From contig NZ_FNWH01000006.1 of assembly GCF_900106585.1 (NCBI RefSeq), positions 434,001 to 498,000 of the forward strand: a stretch of DNA of 64,000 nucleotides. Direction: 5' to 3'. The translations under genes were made by a program, and so were the position numbers. This document shows positions 25,248 to 33,666 of the stretch, piece by piece; positions within the stretch are counted from its first letter, which is position 1; each line of letters begins with the position of its first letter. Source of the stretch: Acidaminococcus timonensis. Lineage in GTDB: Bacteria > Bacillota > Negativicutes > Acidaminococcales > Acidaminococcaceae. Below the pieces are notes generated by a model. The model saw only the letters and a list, made by a program, of their open reading frames with translations. It searched no databases and was not told the DNA's origin.

Positions 25248-25877
25248 ATGCGTAAGAAAGAAAGGATCCAGGCCGTCCTCAAAGGCCTGGAAGAGACGTA
25301 CAAAGGGCAGGGGACAGCCCTCCACTACCATTCGCCCTTTGAGCTTTTGGTGGCGGTGGTGCTGTCGGCCCAGTGCACGGACGAGCGGGTGAACAAGGTG
25401 ACGGCCCGGCTGTTCCCGGAGTATGATACCCCGGAGAAGCTGGGCAGCCTGACCCAGGAACAGCTGGAGGGAAAGATCAGGGACTGCGGTCTGTTCCGCT
25501 CCAAGGCGAAGAATATCCTGGGATTGTGTCACAAACTGGTGGAGGAGTTCCATTCGGAGGTCCCCCGGGATATGAAGAGCCTGATGAGCCTGCCCGGCGT
25601 GGGACGGAAGACGGCGGATGTGATGCTGAGTGTGGCCTTTGGCCAGCCGGCCATCGCTGTGGATACCCATGTGTTCCGGGTGGCCCACCGGCTGGGGCTT
25701 TCCACAGGAGAGACCCCTCTGGCGGTGGAACAGGATCTGATGAAGCTGATCCCCAGAAAGCAGTGGGGGGAGGCCCATCACTGGTTCATCTGGCACGGCC
25801 GCAAATGCTGCAGGGCACGCAAACCTGAATGCACGGCCTGTCCTGTGGTGGATGTCTGTCCCTCCCGGATCCTGTAA
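25248..25877 (+). CDS. nth: Endonuclease III (DNA glycosylase/AP lyase)
   Basis: Removes oxidised pyrimidines and cleaves AP sites in base excision repair. The 209-residue protein has the helix-hairpin-helix LPGVGRKTADV with catalytic Lys121, the catalytic Asp139 in VDTHVFRV, and a C-terminal [4Fe-4S] site C-x6-C-x2-C-x5-C (CRARKPECTACPVVDVC). It starts 1 bp after the UPF0210 stop, so it depends on the upstream promoter. Confidence 0.95.
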   Translation: MRKKERIQAVLKGLEETYKGQGTALHYHSPFELLVAVVLSAQCTDERVNKVTARLFPEYDTPEKLGSLTQEQLEGKIRDCGLFRSKAKNILGLCHKLVEEFHSEVPRDMKSLMSLPGVGRKTADVMLSVAFGQPAIAVDTHVFRVAHRLGLSTGETPLAVEQDLMKLIPRKQWGEAHHWFIWHGRKCCRARKPECTACPVVDVCPSRIL

Positions 25878-25928
25878 CAGGGAAGAGCTGTGCTGACAGC
25901 CCTTCCGGAAGAAGCAAGGTGAACCATA

Positions 25929-27455
25929 GTGGCGAATGTCTATGACGCAATCGAAGAATTTTACCGAAACGATGCAGGCTGGGAACAGGTGATCCCCCAG
26001 GCGGATATGGAAGCCTATTTCCGGCATCTGGCCTGGCACGGAATCTGTGACCGGGAACTGCAGCACCGCTGGGAACTGCTGGTGATGCTGTGCATCTATA
26101 TCGAGAATGCTGAAATGACCCTGGACGAGATGACGGAGGACAACGTGATCGACATGGTCTCCTGGTGCGGCCGGAATGTGGTGGACTATCAGATCAGCTA
26201 TGATTCTGTACGGGATTTCCTGGACACGGTGGGCACCTTTTTCGTGTTCCTGAAGCAGCAGGGGAAGCTGGAGAGTTCTCTGGCGCCCTACCTGGCCCGG
26301 GAACAGCTGCTGAAGGATGACGGTACCCTGGCCATCATCGACAGGAACGGAAACTACCTGCCCGGAGAAGAGAAACGGGAACGGAAAAGTGCCCCACCCT
26401 CGGAGGGGCGGGTCTTCCTGAACGCCGGAGAATCCCTGAACGGGCTCATGGGAGAGATCCATCAGTTCTTCCAGAAAGAGGAATTCAACCTGGATTTCGA
26501 ACGGTCAGTGACCCTGTACGAGTATTCCCAGGGAGTCCTGGATGTGGAAAACGACGGAATGGACCGGTTCTGGCGAGGTTACTGGGACTACTTCCTCTTC
26601 GATTACCATCTGATCGAAGGGGATATCATCCCCCTGGAATATTTCCGGCGCCATGGGAACAGTGCCTATCCCCAGCTGGTGAACGAGCTGTGCATGGGCT
26701 TCCTGTCCATCTTCACCATTGAGGAAATGGTGGATGAGGACCGGTTCGTCTGCCGGGATTTCCTTACCGGAGAGCCTTATTTCCTGGCTTTTCCCCTGGA
26801 AGGGGATGCTCCTCTGGAAGATCGGGTGTACATGGGCCATGTGTTCTACAACCGGAGCATGGGCATGAACTATCTGCAGACCTTCGTGCTGAAGCCTCTG
26901 GCCCGGAAACGGCTGCTGGAAGTGCTGAACCAGTGCCGGGACTGGTACGATGTGCAGCGGCCAGGAGTGGACTGGGCGGAATTCCTGGAACGGGAATCCG
27001 TGGTGTGCCGGACCATCCTGCGACAGATCAGCCAGAACCCGGCGGGCTGCAGTTTCCCCTATACCACCCGCCAGGACAGATACCAGCCCCGGCCCCTGCC
27101 GGAGAAGCTCACCGTGGTGGAGAAACTGGCCCAGGAGCTGCTGCTGGTCAGCGGCCGCAGCGACTACGACGTGGAACTGGTGCGGCATATGTGGCAGGAT
27201 TTCCTGGCACGGGAGCCCTTTGTGGGCGGTTTCGAACCCCAGGTGTGGGCTTCGGCTCTGCTGGAGAATTTCCTGGAAATCAACGAGAAACGGGCGGCCC
27301 AGAAGAAGCCCTTTTTCCTGGAGACCTACGGGGTCTCCAACCAGAACCTGAACCGGGCCTATATGGAAATCCGTACCCAGCTGAAGCTGGAGCCATCGGA
27401 CCCCCGGTATCTGGACGAGCTGGGCTTTCTCATGCTGTTTTCCAAGTTTGTGTAG
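25929..27455 (+). CDS. Uncharacterised 508-residue protein
   Basis: I do not recognise the family. The product is soluble, rich in Glu, Asp and aromatic residues, with no signal peptide or membrane segment. A helical N-terminal part (about 1-130) is followed by a charged linker (KREKRKSAPPSEGRV-like region near 155) and a larger C-terminal part with many Trp/Tyr/Phe residues. A GTG start at 25929 has AAGGTG upstream. It is 51 bp after nth and 12 bp before the zinc-ribbon membrane protein, so the pair is probably co-expressed. Its high G/C third positions resemble resident genes, so recent transfer is unlikely. Confidence 0.75.
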   Translation: MANVYDAIEEFYRNDAGWEQVIPQADMEAYFRHLAWHGICDRELQHRWELLVMLCIYIENAEMTLDEMTEDNVIDMVSWCGRNVVDYQISYDSVRDFLDTVGTFFVFLKQQGKLESSLAPYLAREQLLKDDGTLAIIDRNGNYLPGEEKRERKSAPPSEGRVFLNAGESLNGLMGEIHQFFQKEEFNLDFERSVTLYEYSQGVLDVENDGMDRFWRGYWDYFLFDYHLIEGDIIPLEYFRRHGNSAYPQLVNELCMGFLSIFTIEEMVDEDRFVCRDFLTGEPYFLAFPLEGDAPLEDRVYMGHVFYNRSMGMNYLQTFVLKPLARKRLLEVLNQCRDWYDVQRPGVDWAEFLERESVVCRTILRQISQNPAGCSFPYTTRQDRYQPRPLPEKLTVVEKLAQELLLVSGRSDYDVELVRHMWQDFLAREPFVGGFEPQVWASALLENFLEINEKRAAQKKPFFLETYGVSNQNLNRAYMEIRTQLKLEPSDPRYLDELGFLMLFSKFV

Positions 27456-27467
27456 GAGTAATACACC

Positions 27468-27869
27468 ATGATTTGTAAGCATTGCGGATTGGAATACCCC
27501 GATGACCTGGATGCCTGCCCCGGCTGCGGAGCCTCCAACGACGATGTGGAAGCCCAGGTGCTCAGTGAGGAGGAACGCGACTCTTTCAGCGGGGTGACCA
27601 TCGAGACCGGCCCGGAAGAGAGCAGCCGGGACGATTACAGGGTGTACGACCAGGAGGACCTGCGCCGGAAGGAGCAGCAGCAGGCCAGGAAGGCCCGATG
27701 GAGACGGATATGGGATCTGGTGAAACTGAACGGACGTGCCGTGCTGGTGCTGGCCCTGATCATTTTCTGTGTGATTTTCCTGCTGCCGACCTTATTGGGG
27801 TTTGCCCTGATCGGCCTGGGGGTGTTCCTGGTCCTGACGATCTTTCGCAAATATTTCTCCGGATGGTAA
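27468..27869 (+). CDS. Zinc-ribbon membrane protein
   Basis: A 133-residue protein. The N-terminus has two CxxC knuckles, CKHC (residues 3-6) and CPGC (17-20), forming a probable zinc ribbon. A charged middle (about 30-80, ending in a basic KEQQQARKARWRR stretch) leads to one long or two short hydrophobic segments (about 90-127). The cytoplasmic ribbon is likely tethered to the membrane. The function is unknown. AGGAG lies 9 nt before ATG. It is apparently coupled to the preceding unknown gene. Confidence 0.75.
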   Translation: MICKHCGLEYPDDLDACPGCGASNDDVEAQVLSEEERDSFSGVTIETGPEESSRDDYRVYDQEDLRRKEQQQARKARWRRIWDLVKLNGRAVLVLALIIFCVIFLLPTLLGFALIGLGVFLVLTIFRKYFSGW

Positions 27870-27989
27870 CCAGATGGAGGACTGTCGGGCCGGTACATTG
27901 GGCCGGTCAGACAAGGGACAAACGGTCTTCCAGAAATGGATTTAACAAAGTGCTGATTTTACCTTGTTTTTTGGTAAACTACGAAAACA

Positions 27990-28029
27990 TTGAAAATGGG
28001 TTGAGTGTGCGTTATAATTAGTGTATAAT
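27990..28029 (+). promoter_or_regulatory. Two interleaved promoters of thlA
   Basis: Promoter A is TTGAAA (27990-27995), 17 bp, TATAAT (28013-28018). Promoter B is TTGAGT (28001-28006), 17 bp, TATAAT (28024-28029). They are offset by 11 bp, about one helical turn. Confidence 0.8.
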
Positions 28030-28043
28030 CAAACACATAAGTA

Positions 28044-28095
28044 AAGCCTGATTGCAATACTTTCTTTTCGATCTGTGTGATGGCGGATCAGGCTT
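28044..28095 (+). promoter_or_regulatory. Leader RNA hairpin upstream of thlA
   Basis: AAGCCTGAT (28044-28052) is complementary to ATCAGGCTT (28087-28095) within the approximately 125-nt leader. No long T run follows, so it may affect stability or translation rather than terminate. Confidence 0.45.
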
Positions 28096-28161
28096 ATTTC
28101 CATCCGTCATTTCATCGATACAATCATTGTTTCAAATCAAATCAAGAAGGGATGGTTTGTT

Positions 28162-29343
28162 ATGCGTGAAGTTGTAATTGCAAGTGCTGTAAGAACGGCC
28201 ATTGGCAAGTTCGGCGGCAGCCTGACTCCCCTGTCTGCTCCGCAAATGGGTGCTGTGGTCATCAAGGAGGCTCTGAAGAGAGCCAATGTGAAGCCTGAAC
28301 TGGTGGATGAAGTCATCATGGGCAACGTCCTGCAGGCCGGGCTGGGCCAGAACCCTGCAAGACAAGCTGCTATTTTTGCCGGTCTGCCGGTGGAAGTACC
28401 TGCTTTTACGGTCAATAAGGTTTGCGGTTCCGGGCTGAAATGCGTGGAACTGGCTGCCCAATCCATTCTGGCCGGTGACAATGACATCGTAGTGGCCGGT
28501 GGTATGGAAAGCATGTCCAACGCTCCGTTCACGGTTCCCGGCAAAGCTCGCTGGGGCATGAAAATGGGCGACCAGAAGATGGTGGATGTGATGATCCGCG
28601 ATGGTCTGTGGGATGCATTCAACGACTATCACATGGGCATCACTTCTGAAAACGTGGCTGAAAAATTCGGCGTAACCCGGGAAGACCAGGATGAAGTGGC
28701 CTGCCGTTCCCAGGCCAGAGCCATTGAAGCCATCAAGAACGGTGCTTTTAAAGAAGAAATCGTTCCTGTAACCATTAAAACCAAAAAAGGCGAAAAAGTC
28801 TTCGATACCGATGAATTCCCCAGAGAAGGGACGACCATGGAAGTCCTGGCCAAACTGCGTCCGGCCTTCAAAAAAGGCGGCACTGTTACGGCCGGTAACG
28901 CTTCCGGCCTGAACGACGGCGGCGCTGCTCTGGTCATCATGAGCGCTGACAAGGCCAAAGAACTGGGAATCAAACCCATGGCCAAGATCGTTTCCTATGC
29001 TTCTGCCGGTGTGGATCCTGCCATCATGGGCATCGGGCCCATCCCTGCAAGCCGTAAAGCTCTGGCCAGAGCCGGCAAGGAAGTCAAGGACATGGATCTG
29101 GTGGAAGCCAACGAAGCTTTCGCTGCCCAGACCGTAGAAGTGGGCAGAGAACTGGGTCTGGACTGGAACAAGACCAACGTCAACGGCGGCGCCATTGCCC
29201 TGGGTCACCCCATCGGCTGCTCCGGCGCCCGTATCCTGGTAACCCTGCTGTATGCTCTGAAACACAGAGACAAGAAGTGGGGCCTGGCCACCCTGTGCAT
29301 CGGCGGTGGCATGGGTACGGCTGCAGTCGTCGAAATGCTGTAA
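28162..29343 (+). CDS. thlA: Acetyl-CoA acetyltransferase (thiolase)
   Basis: Condenses two acetyl-CoA to acetoacetyl-CoA, or the reverse. The 393-residue length is standard. The nucleophile Cys88 is in NKVCGSGLK, His349 in [10 protein letters not shown] and the second cysteine Cys379 in LCIGGGMG. It is followed by bcd (75 bp), hbd and crt, the set needed between acetyl-CoA and butyryl-CoA. Two strong interleaved promoters and codon choices typical of abundant proteins suggest high expression. Confidence 0.96.
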   Translation: MREVVIASAVRTAIGKFGGSLTPLSAPQMGAVVIKEALKRANVKPELVDEVIMGNVLQAGLGQNPARQAAIFAGLPVEVPAFTVNKVCGSGLKCVELAAQSILAGDNDIVVAGGMESMSNAPFTVPGKARWGMKMGDQKMVDVMIRDGLWDAFNDYHMGITSENVAEKFGVTREDQDEVACRSQARAIEAIKNGAFKEEIVPVTIKTKKGEKVFDTDEFPREGTTMEVLAKLRPAFKKGGTVTAGNASGLNDGGAALVIMSADKAKELGIKPMAKIVSYASAGVDPAIMGIGPIPASRKALARAGKEVKDMDLVEANEAFAAQTVEVGRELGLDWNKTNVNGGAIALGHPIGCSGARILVTLLYALKHRDKKWGLATLCIGGGMGTAAVVEML

Positions 29344-29418
29344 TCCATTCAGGGAGCGATGCTTCCTGGATGCGGAGCTCCCTCTAAATTTCTATTAGGG
29401 AAAAGAGAGGTATACACC

Positions 29419-30570
29419 ATGGATTTCAATCTGACGGAAGACCAACAAATGATCAAAGACATGGCCAAGGATTTTGCTGAAAAATTCCTGGCTCCTACGG
29501 TAGAAGAAAGAGACAAGAACCACACCTTCGATCGCAACCTGATCAACAAGATGCTGGAAACCGGTTTCGGCGGCGTTTGCTTCCCCGAAGAATACGGCGG
29601 CATGGGCCTGGATGTCCTGAGCTATATCCTGGCTGTGGAAGAACTGTCCAAAGTGGATGATGGTACGGGTATCACCCTGTCCGCAGATGTTTCTCTGTGC
29701 GCCACTCCTATCGCTCTGTTCGGTACGGAAGAACAGAAACAAAAATACCTGACCCCGATCTGCGAAGGGACCCATCTGGGTGCTTTCGGCCTGACCGAAC
29801 CTTCTGCCGGGACCGATGCTTCCGCCCAACAGACCACTGCGGTCCTGAAGGGTGACAAATACATCCTGAACGGCTCCAAGATCTTCATCACCAACGGTAA
29901 AGAAGCTGATACGTATGTCATCTTCGCCATGACCGACAAGAGCCAGGGTGTACATGGTATCTCCGCTTTCATCGTAGAAAAAGGCATGCCCGGTTTCCGC
30001 TTCGGCAAACTGGAAGATAAGATGGGCGGCCACACCTCCATCACCGCTGAACTGATCTTCGAAGACTGCGAAGTTCCCAAAGAAAACCTGCTGGGCAAAG
30101 AAGGCGAAGGCTTCAAGATCGCTATGGAAACCCTGGATGGCGGCCGTATCGGCGTAGCTGCTCAGGCTCTGGGTATTGCTGAAGGCGCTCTGGCTGCTGC
30201 TGTGAAATACTCCAAAGAACGGGAACAGTTCGGTCGTCCGATTTCCAAATTCCAGGCTCTGCAATTCATGATGGCTGACATGGCCACCAAGATCGAAGCT
30301 GCCCGGTATCTGGTTTACAACGCAGCCATGCTGAAACAGGAAGGCAAACCCTTCTCTGAAGCGGCTGCCATGGCTAAATGCTATGCTTCCGATATTGCCA
30401 TGGAAGTGACCACGGATGCTGTACAAATCTTCGGCGGCTATGGCTACACCGTTGACTATCCTGCTGAACGGTATATGCGTAACGCCAAGATCACCCAAAT
30501 CTACGAAGGCACCAACCAGGTTATGCGGATCGTAACCTCTCGTGCTCTGCTGAGAGACAAAAAGAAATAA
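29419..30570 (+). CDS. bcd: Butyryl-CoA dehydrogenase (short-chain acyl-CoA dehydrogenase)
   Basis: An FAD enzyme interconverting crotonyl-CoA and butyryl-CoA; in relatives it works with EtfAB in electron bifurcation. The 383-residue protein begins MDFNLTEDQQMIKDMAKDFA, has the acyl-CoA dehydrogenase phrase GAFGLTEPSAGTDAS, and the catalytic Glu (about 363) in QIYEGTNQVMRI. ATG at 29419 lies behind GAGAGG. The thlA-bcd gap contains a GGGAGC/GCTCCC hairpin (about 29351-29380). No etfA or etfB gene is present in this window. Confidence 0.95.
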   Translation: MDFNLTEDQQMIKDMAKDFAEKFLAPTVEERDKNHTFDRNLINKMLETGFGGVCFPEEYGGMGLDVLSYILAVEELSKVDDGTGITLSADVSLCATPIALFGTEEQKQKYLTPICEGTHLGAFGLTEPSAGTDASAQQTTAVLKGDKYILNGSKIFITNGKEADTYVIFAMTDKSQGVHGISAFIVEKGMPGFRFGKLEDKMGGHTSITAELIFEDCEVPKENLLGKEGEGFKIAMETLDGGRIGVAAQALGIAEGALAAAVKYSKEREQFGRPISKFQALQFMMADMATKIEAARYLVYNAAMLKQEGKPFSEAAAMAKCYASDIAMEVTTDAVQIFGGYGYTVDYPAERYMRNAKITQIYEGTNQVMRIVTSRALLRDKKK

Positions 30571-30600
30571 TTCCATCCCCTTCCTGTGAGAGGACGGCTC

Positions 30601-30630
30601 AAGGGCTGGTATATTGCCAGCCCTTGCTTT
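30601..30630 (+). terminator. Terminator or processing hairpin after bcd
   Basis: AAGGGCTGG pairs with CCAGCCCTT, followed by GCTTT. It may end part of the transcript between bcd and hbd. Confidence 0.6.
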
Positions 30631-30712
30631 ACAAATACTGGAATCTTCAAAGCTTGACATTTTCAGAAGCTGGCAGTTCCGGAGCAATCCGCATGCTGCC
30701 TGATTGATACGA

Positions 30713-30730
30713 TTCGGGCTTCGGCCCGAA
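30713..30730 (+). promoter_or_regulatory. Hairpin with UUCG tetraloop before hbd
   Basis: TTCGGGC-TTCG-GCCCGAA forms a 7-bp stem closed by a C(UUCG)G tetraloop, 12 nt before the hbd ribosome-binding site. It probably stabilises the 5' end of a processed hbd-crt message. The gap also has TTGACA at 30654-30659 but no matching -10. Confidence 0.55.
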
Positions 30731-30755
30731 ATGAAGGGTAAAGGAGATTGTTATC

Positions 30756-31613
30756 ATGGAACTGAAGAAAGTTATGGTTATCGGCGCTGGCCAAATGGGC
30801 AGCGGCATTGCTCAAGTCATGGCTGCCCATGGGGTGGAAGTGACGCTGAGAGATATCAAACAAGAATTCGTAGACCGCGGCATCGCCAAGATTGAAAAAG
30901 CCCTGGATCACAGTGTAGCCAAGGGCCGCATCACTGAGGACGACAAGAAAGCCACTATGAGCCGCATCCATGGTGTTGTGGATCTGACTCCGGAAGCCTG
31001 CGATGTGCATATGGCCATTGAAGCCGCTACGGAAAACATCAAGATCAAACAAGGAATCTTCAAAGAACTGGACGAAAAGCTGCCGAAGGATGCCATCATC
31101 GCCAGCAACACCTCTTCTGTTTCCATCACCATGCTGGGTGCCGGCACTTCCCGTCCGGACAAATTCATCGGCATGCACTTCTTCAATCCGGCTCCTGTGA
31201 TGAAGCTGGTGGAAGTGACCAAGGGCCTGGGGACTTCTGAAGATACCTTCAACAAAGTGTATGAACTGGCCAAGGCTCTGGACAAGAACCCTGTGAAAGT
31301 CCATGATGCTCCCGGGTTCGTGGGCAACCGGATCGTGATCCCCATGATCAACGAAGCCATCTTTACCCTGAGCGAAGGCGTTGCCAGCAAGGAAGACATC
31401 GATGCTGTGGCCAAACTGGGCTTCAACCATCCTATGGGACCTCTGGCTCTGTCCGACCTGATCGGTAACGATACGGTCCTGGCCATCATGGAAGTCCTGT
31501 ACAAAGGCTTCGGCGATCCCAAATATCGTCCGGCTCCTCTGCTGAGAAAGATGGTGGAAGCTGGCTACCTGGGCCGCAAGACGGGTAAAGGGTTCTACGA
31601 TTACAACAAATAA
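30756..31613 (+). CDS. hbd: 3-hydroxybutyryl-CoA dehydrogenase
   Basis: NAD(P)-dependent reduction of acetoacetyl-CoA to 3-hydroxybutyryl-CoA, or the reverse. The 285-residue protein has the Rossmann motif [10 protein letters not shown] (residues 10-19), ASNTSS near 116-121, the catalytic His141 in [14 protein letters not shown] and a C-terminal helical domain with [20 protein letters not shown] lies upstream of ATG. It is the third gene of the thlA-bcd-hbd-crt module. Confidence 0.96.
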   Translation: MELKKVMVIGAGQMGSGIAQVMAAHGVEVTLRDIKQEFVDRGIAKIEKALDHSVAKGRITEDDKKATMSRIHGVVDLTPEACDVHMAIEAATENIKIKQGIFKELDEKLPKDAIIASNTSSVSITMLGAGTSRPDKFIGMHFFNPAPVMKLVEVTKGLGTSEDTFNKVYELAKALDKNPVKVHDAPGFVGNRIVIPMINEAIFTLSEGVASKEDIDAVAKLGFNHPMGPLALSDLIGNDTVLAIMEVLYKGFGDPKYRPAPLLRKMVEAGYLGRKTGKGFYDYNK

Positions 31614-31632
31614 TTGAAAGTGGGTGTCTGCC

Positions 31633-32421
31633 ATGTACGAGTACAAGGATTTGCTGGTAGAAATTGCAGAAGATGGGGTGACCACCGTTTCTGTGAACCG
31701 TCCCAAATTCCTGAATGCGCTGGATACTCCCACGCTGTTGGAAATGAAGGATTGCTTTGGCAAACTGGCCACGGATCCGGCTGTCAAGGCTGTGATTATC
31801 CGTGGGGCCGGGGATAAGGCTTTTGTGGCCGGTGCTGATCTGAAGGCCATGAGCACCATGACGGCAGTGGAGGGCCGGACCTTCTCCAACCTGGGTCATG
31901 AAGTGTTCGATGCCATTGAAAAACTGCCGGTGGTGGCCATTGCCGCGGTTAACGGCTATGCCCTGGGCGGCGGCTGTGAACTGGCCATGGCCTGTGATTT
32001 CCGGTTTGCTTCCACCACGGCCAAATTTGGCCAGCCGGAAGTGAACTACGGGATCATCCCCGGGTTCGGTGGTTCCCAGCGCCTGGCCCGGCTGATCGGC
32101 AAAGGATATGCCAAGGAAATGATCTACACCGGGGCCATGATCGATGCGGAGGAAGCCCATCGGATCGGCCTGGTGAACCGGGTATGCAAACCGGAAGAAC
32201 TGTATACCACCGCAGAAGAAGTCTGCCGGAAGATCATGAAGAAGGCGCCCATTGCCATTGCCTGTGCCAAGGATGCCATCAACAGAGGGCTGAACATGGA
32301 CCTGGAATCCGGTCTGAACTACGAAGCCCAGGTATTCGGTACCTGCTTCGCAACGCTGGACCAGAAGGAAGGCATGAAGGCTTTCCTGGAAAAACGGAAA
32401 CCGGTATTCATGAACAAGTAA
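31633..32421 (+). CDS. crt: Enoyl-CoA hydratase (crotonase)
   Basis: Hydrates crotonyl-CoA to 3-hydroxybutyryl-CoA. The 262-residue crotonase-fold protein has the oxyanion-hole region AGADLKAM, the Glu pair Glu116 (GGGCELAMACD) and Glu136 (GQPEVNYGIIPGFGG), and the usual GSQRLARLIG. ATG at 31633 is preferred to the in-frame GTG at 31624. It lies 19 bp after hbd and closes the module before a strong terminator. Confidence 0.95.
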   Translation: MYEYKDLLVEIAEDGVTTVSVNRPKFLNALDTPTLLEMKDCFGKLATDPAVKAVIIRGAGDKAFVAGADLKAMSTMTAVEGRTFSNLGHEVFDAIEKLPVVAIAAVNGYALGGGCELAMACDFRFASTTAKFGQPEVNYGIIPGFGGSQRLARLIGKGYAKEMIYTGAMIDAEEAHRIGLVNRVCKPEELYTTAEEVCRKIMKKAPIAIACAKDAINRGLNMDLESGLNYEAQVFGTCFATLDQKEGMKAFLEKRKPVFMNK

Positions 32422-32431
32422 GACCTTTTCA

Positions 32432-32465
32432 AGGCTGCCGCAACAAGGGTGCGGCAGCCTTTTTG
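32432..32465 (+). terminator. Terminator of the thlA-crt module
   Basis: AGGCTGCCGC pairs with GCGGCAGCCT, followed by TTTTT. Confidence 0.93.
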
Positions 32466-32482
32466 TTTCAAAGGAAGATTGT

Positions 32483-33586
32483 ATGAAGAAACTGATTGTC
32501 TGCCTGCTGGGGATTGGGCTCCTGGGGGCTCTGACCATGCTGCGGCCCATGCCCGGGCAGGAAAAACAGGAATCGGAAACTCCGAAAGATCCCATTGTGG
32601 AAAAAATCCACGCCATGACTCCATCCCAGAAAGCCGGCCAGCTGATGCTGGTGGGGCTGGAAGGCACGGAACCCAGTGAGGCTTTTGTCAAAGAGATGAA
32701 GCAGAACCAGTACGGGGGTGTGATCCTGTTCGACAGCAACCTGGCCTCGGCGAAACAGACCCGGCAGCTTACCGGAAAGCTCCAGAGCCTTTCCACGGAG
32801 AGCCGGCTGCTCATCGGTGTGGATGAGGAAGGGGGACAGGTGACCCGGATGAAAGGGTTCCTGGAACCGCCGCCCAGTGAGGCTGCCATCGGACGCACCG
32901 AAGATCCCCGACAGGCAGAGCAATGGGCCCAGCGGACGGCAGGAAAACTGAAATCCCTGGGATTCAACCTGAACCTGGCGCCGGTGGCAGATCTGGGCAG
33001 TGCCAATGAACGGTCCTACAGCCGCCATTCCGCCACGGTATCCAAGTTCGTGGAAGGGGCCCTGACCGGATACCGGAAAGCCCATCTGCTGGCCACCCTG
33101 AAACATTTCCCCGGGCTGGGAAAGGGACAGGCGGATACCCACCAGGATGAAGTGGTGGTGGACGCCAGTCAGGAACAACTGCTCCGGGAGGATGTAAAGC
33201 CCTTCCAGGATGCCATGGAAAAATTCCCGCCCCAGGTCTTCGCCATCATGGTGACCCATGTGCGGTATCCGGCTTTTGACAGGGCGCATCCCGCTTCTCT
33301 TTCCAAAGCCATCATGACGGATCTGCTCCGGGGAAAGCTGCAGTACAAGGGCATCGTCATGACCGATGACCTGGGGATGGGGGCCATCTCCAAACACGTG
33401 GGCATGGAACAGGCCGGTGTACAGGCCATCCAGGCCGGGGCGGATCTGGTGATGATCTGCCACAATCCGGAATGGATCCGTCAGGTGCACCGGGGCCTCA
33501 CCAGGGCCATTGCAGAGGGCAGCCTGCCGGAAGATCGGGTGGAAGAAGCCCTGTACCGGGTGCTGAAAGCAAAGGAAGGGCTGTGA
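32483..33586 (+). CDS. Glycoside hydrolase family 3 protein (beta-N-acetylhexosaminidase-like, exported)
   Basis: Probably cleaves N-acetylglucosamine from peptidoglycan fragments. The 367-residue protein has an N-terminal signal or anchor (residues 1-21). The GH3 barrel has GVDEEGGQVTRM, LAPVADL, KHFPGLGKGQADTHQD (the His/Asp general-acid loop of NagZ-type enzymes) and the nucleophile in VMTDDLGMGAI (Asp about 295). The export signal differs from cytoplasmic NagZ of proteobacteria and is usual for Firmicutes-type enzymes. AAAGGAAG precedes ATG. Confidence 0.9.
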   Translation: MKKLIVCLLGIGLLGALTMLRPMPGQEKQESETPKDPIVEKIHAMTPSQKAGQLMLVGLEGTEPSEAFVKEMKQNQYGGVILFDSNLASAKQTRQLTGKLQSLSTESRLLIGVDEEGGQVTRMKGFLEPPPSEAAIGRTEDPRQAEQWAQRTAGKLKSLGFNLNLAPVADLGSANERSYSRHSATVSKFVEGALTGYRKAHLLATLKHFPGLGKGQADTHQDEVVVDASQEQLLREDVKPFQDAMEKFPPQVFAIMVTHVRYPAFDRAHPASLSKAIMTDLLRGKLQYKGIVMTDDLGMGAISKHVGMEQAGVQAIQAGADLVMICHNPEWIRQVHRGLTRAIAEGSLPEDRVEEALYRVLKAKEGL

Positions 33587-33666
33587 GACCGGTGAACGTT
33601 CCGGCCCCAGGCCTGTGGAATCAATGTACCGGACATGGATCGGTATTGTCAGAAGGAGAAAACAAC

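Noticed and set aside
30654-30682. Promoter between bcd and hbd
   Set aside because: A perfect TTGACA is present but no acceptable -10 lies 16-18 bp downstream.
33472-33666. N-terminal extension of the M18 aminopeptidase
   Set aside because: The in-frame upstream region overlaps the GH3 gene; the ATG at 33667 has a good ribosome-binding site and gives a family-like start.
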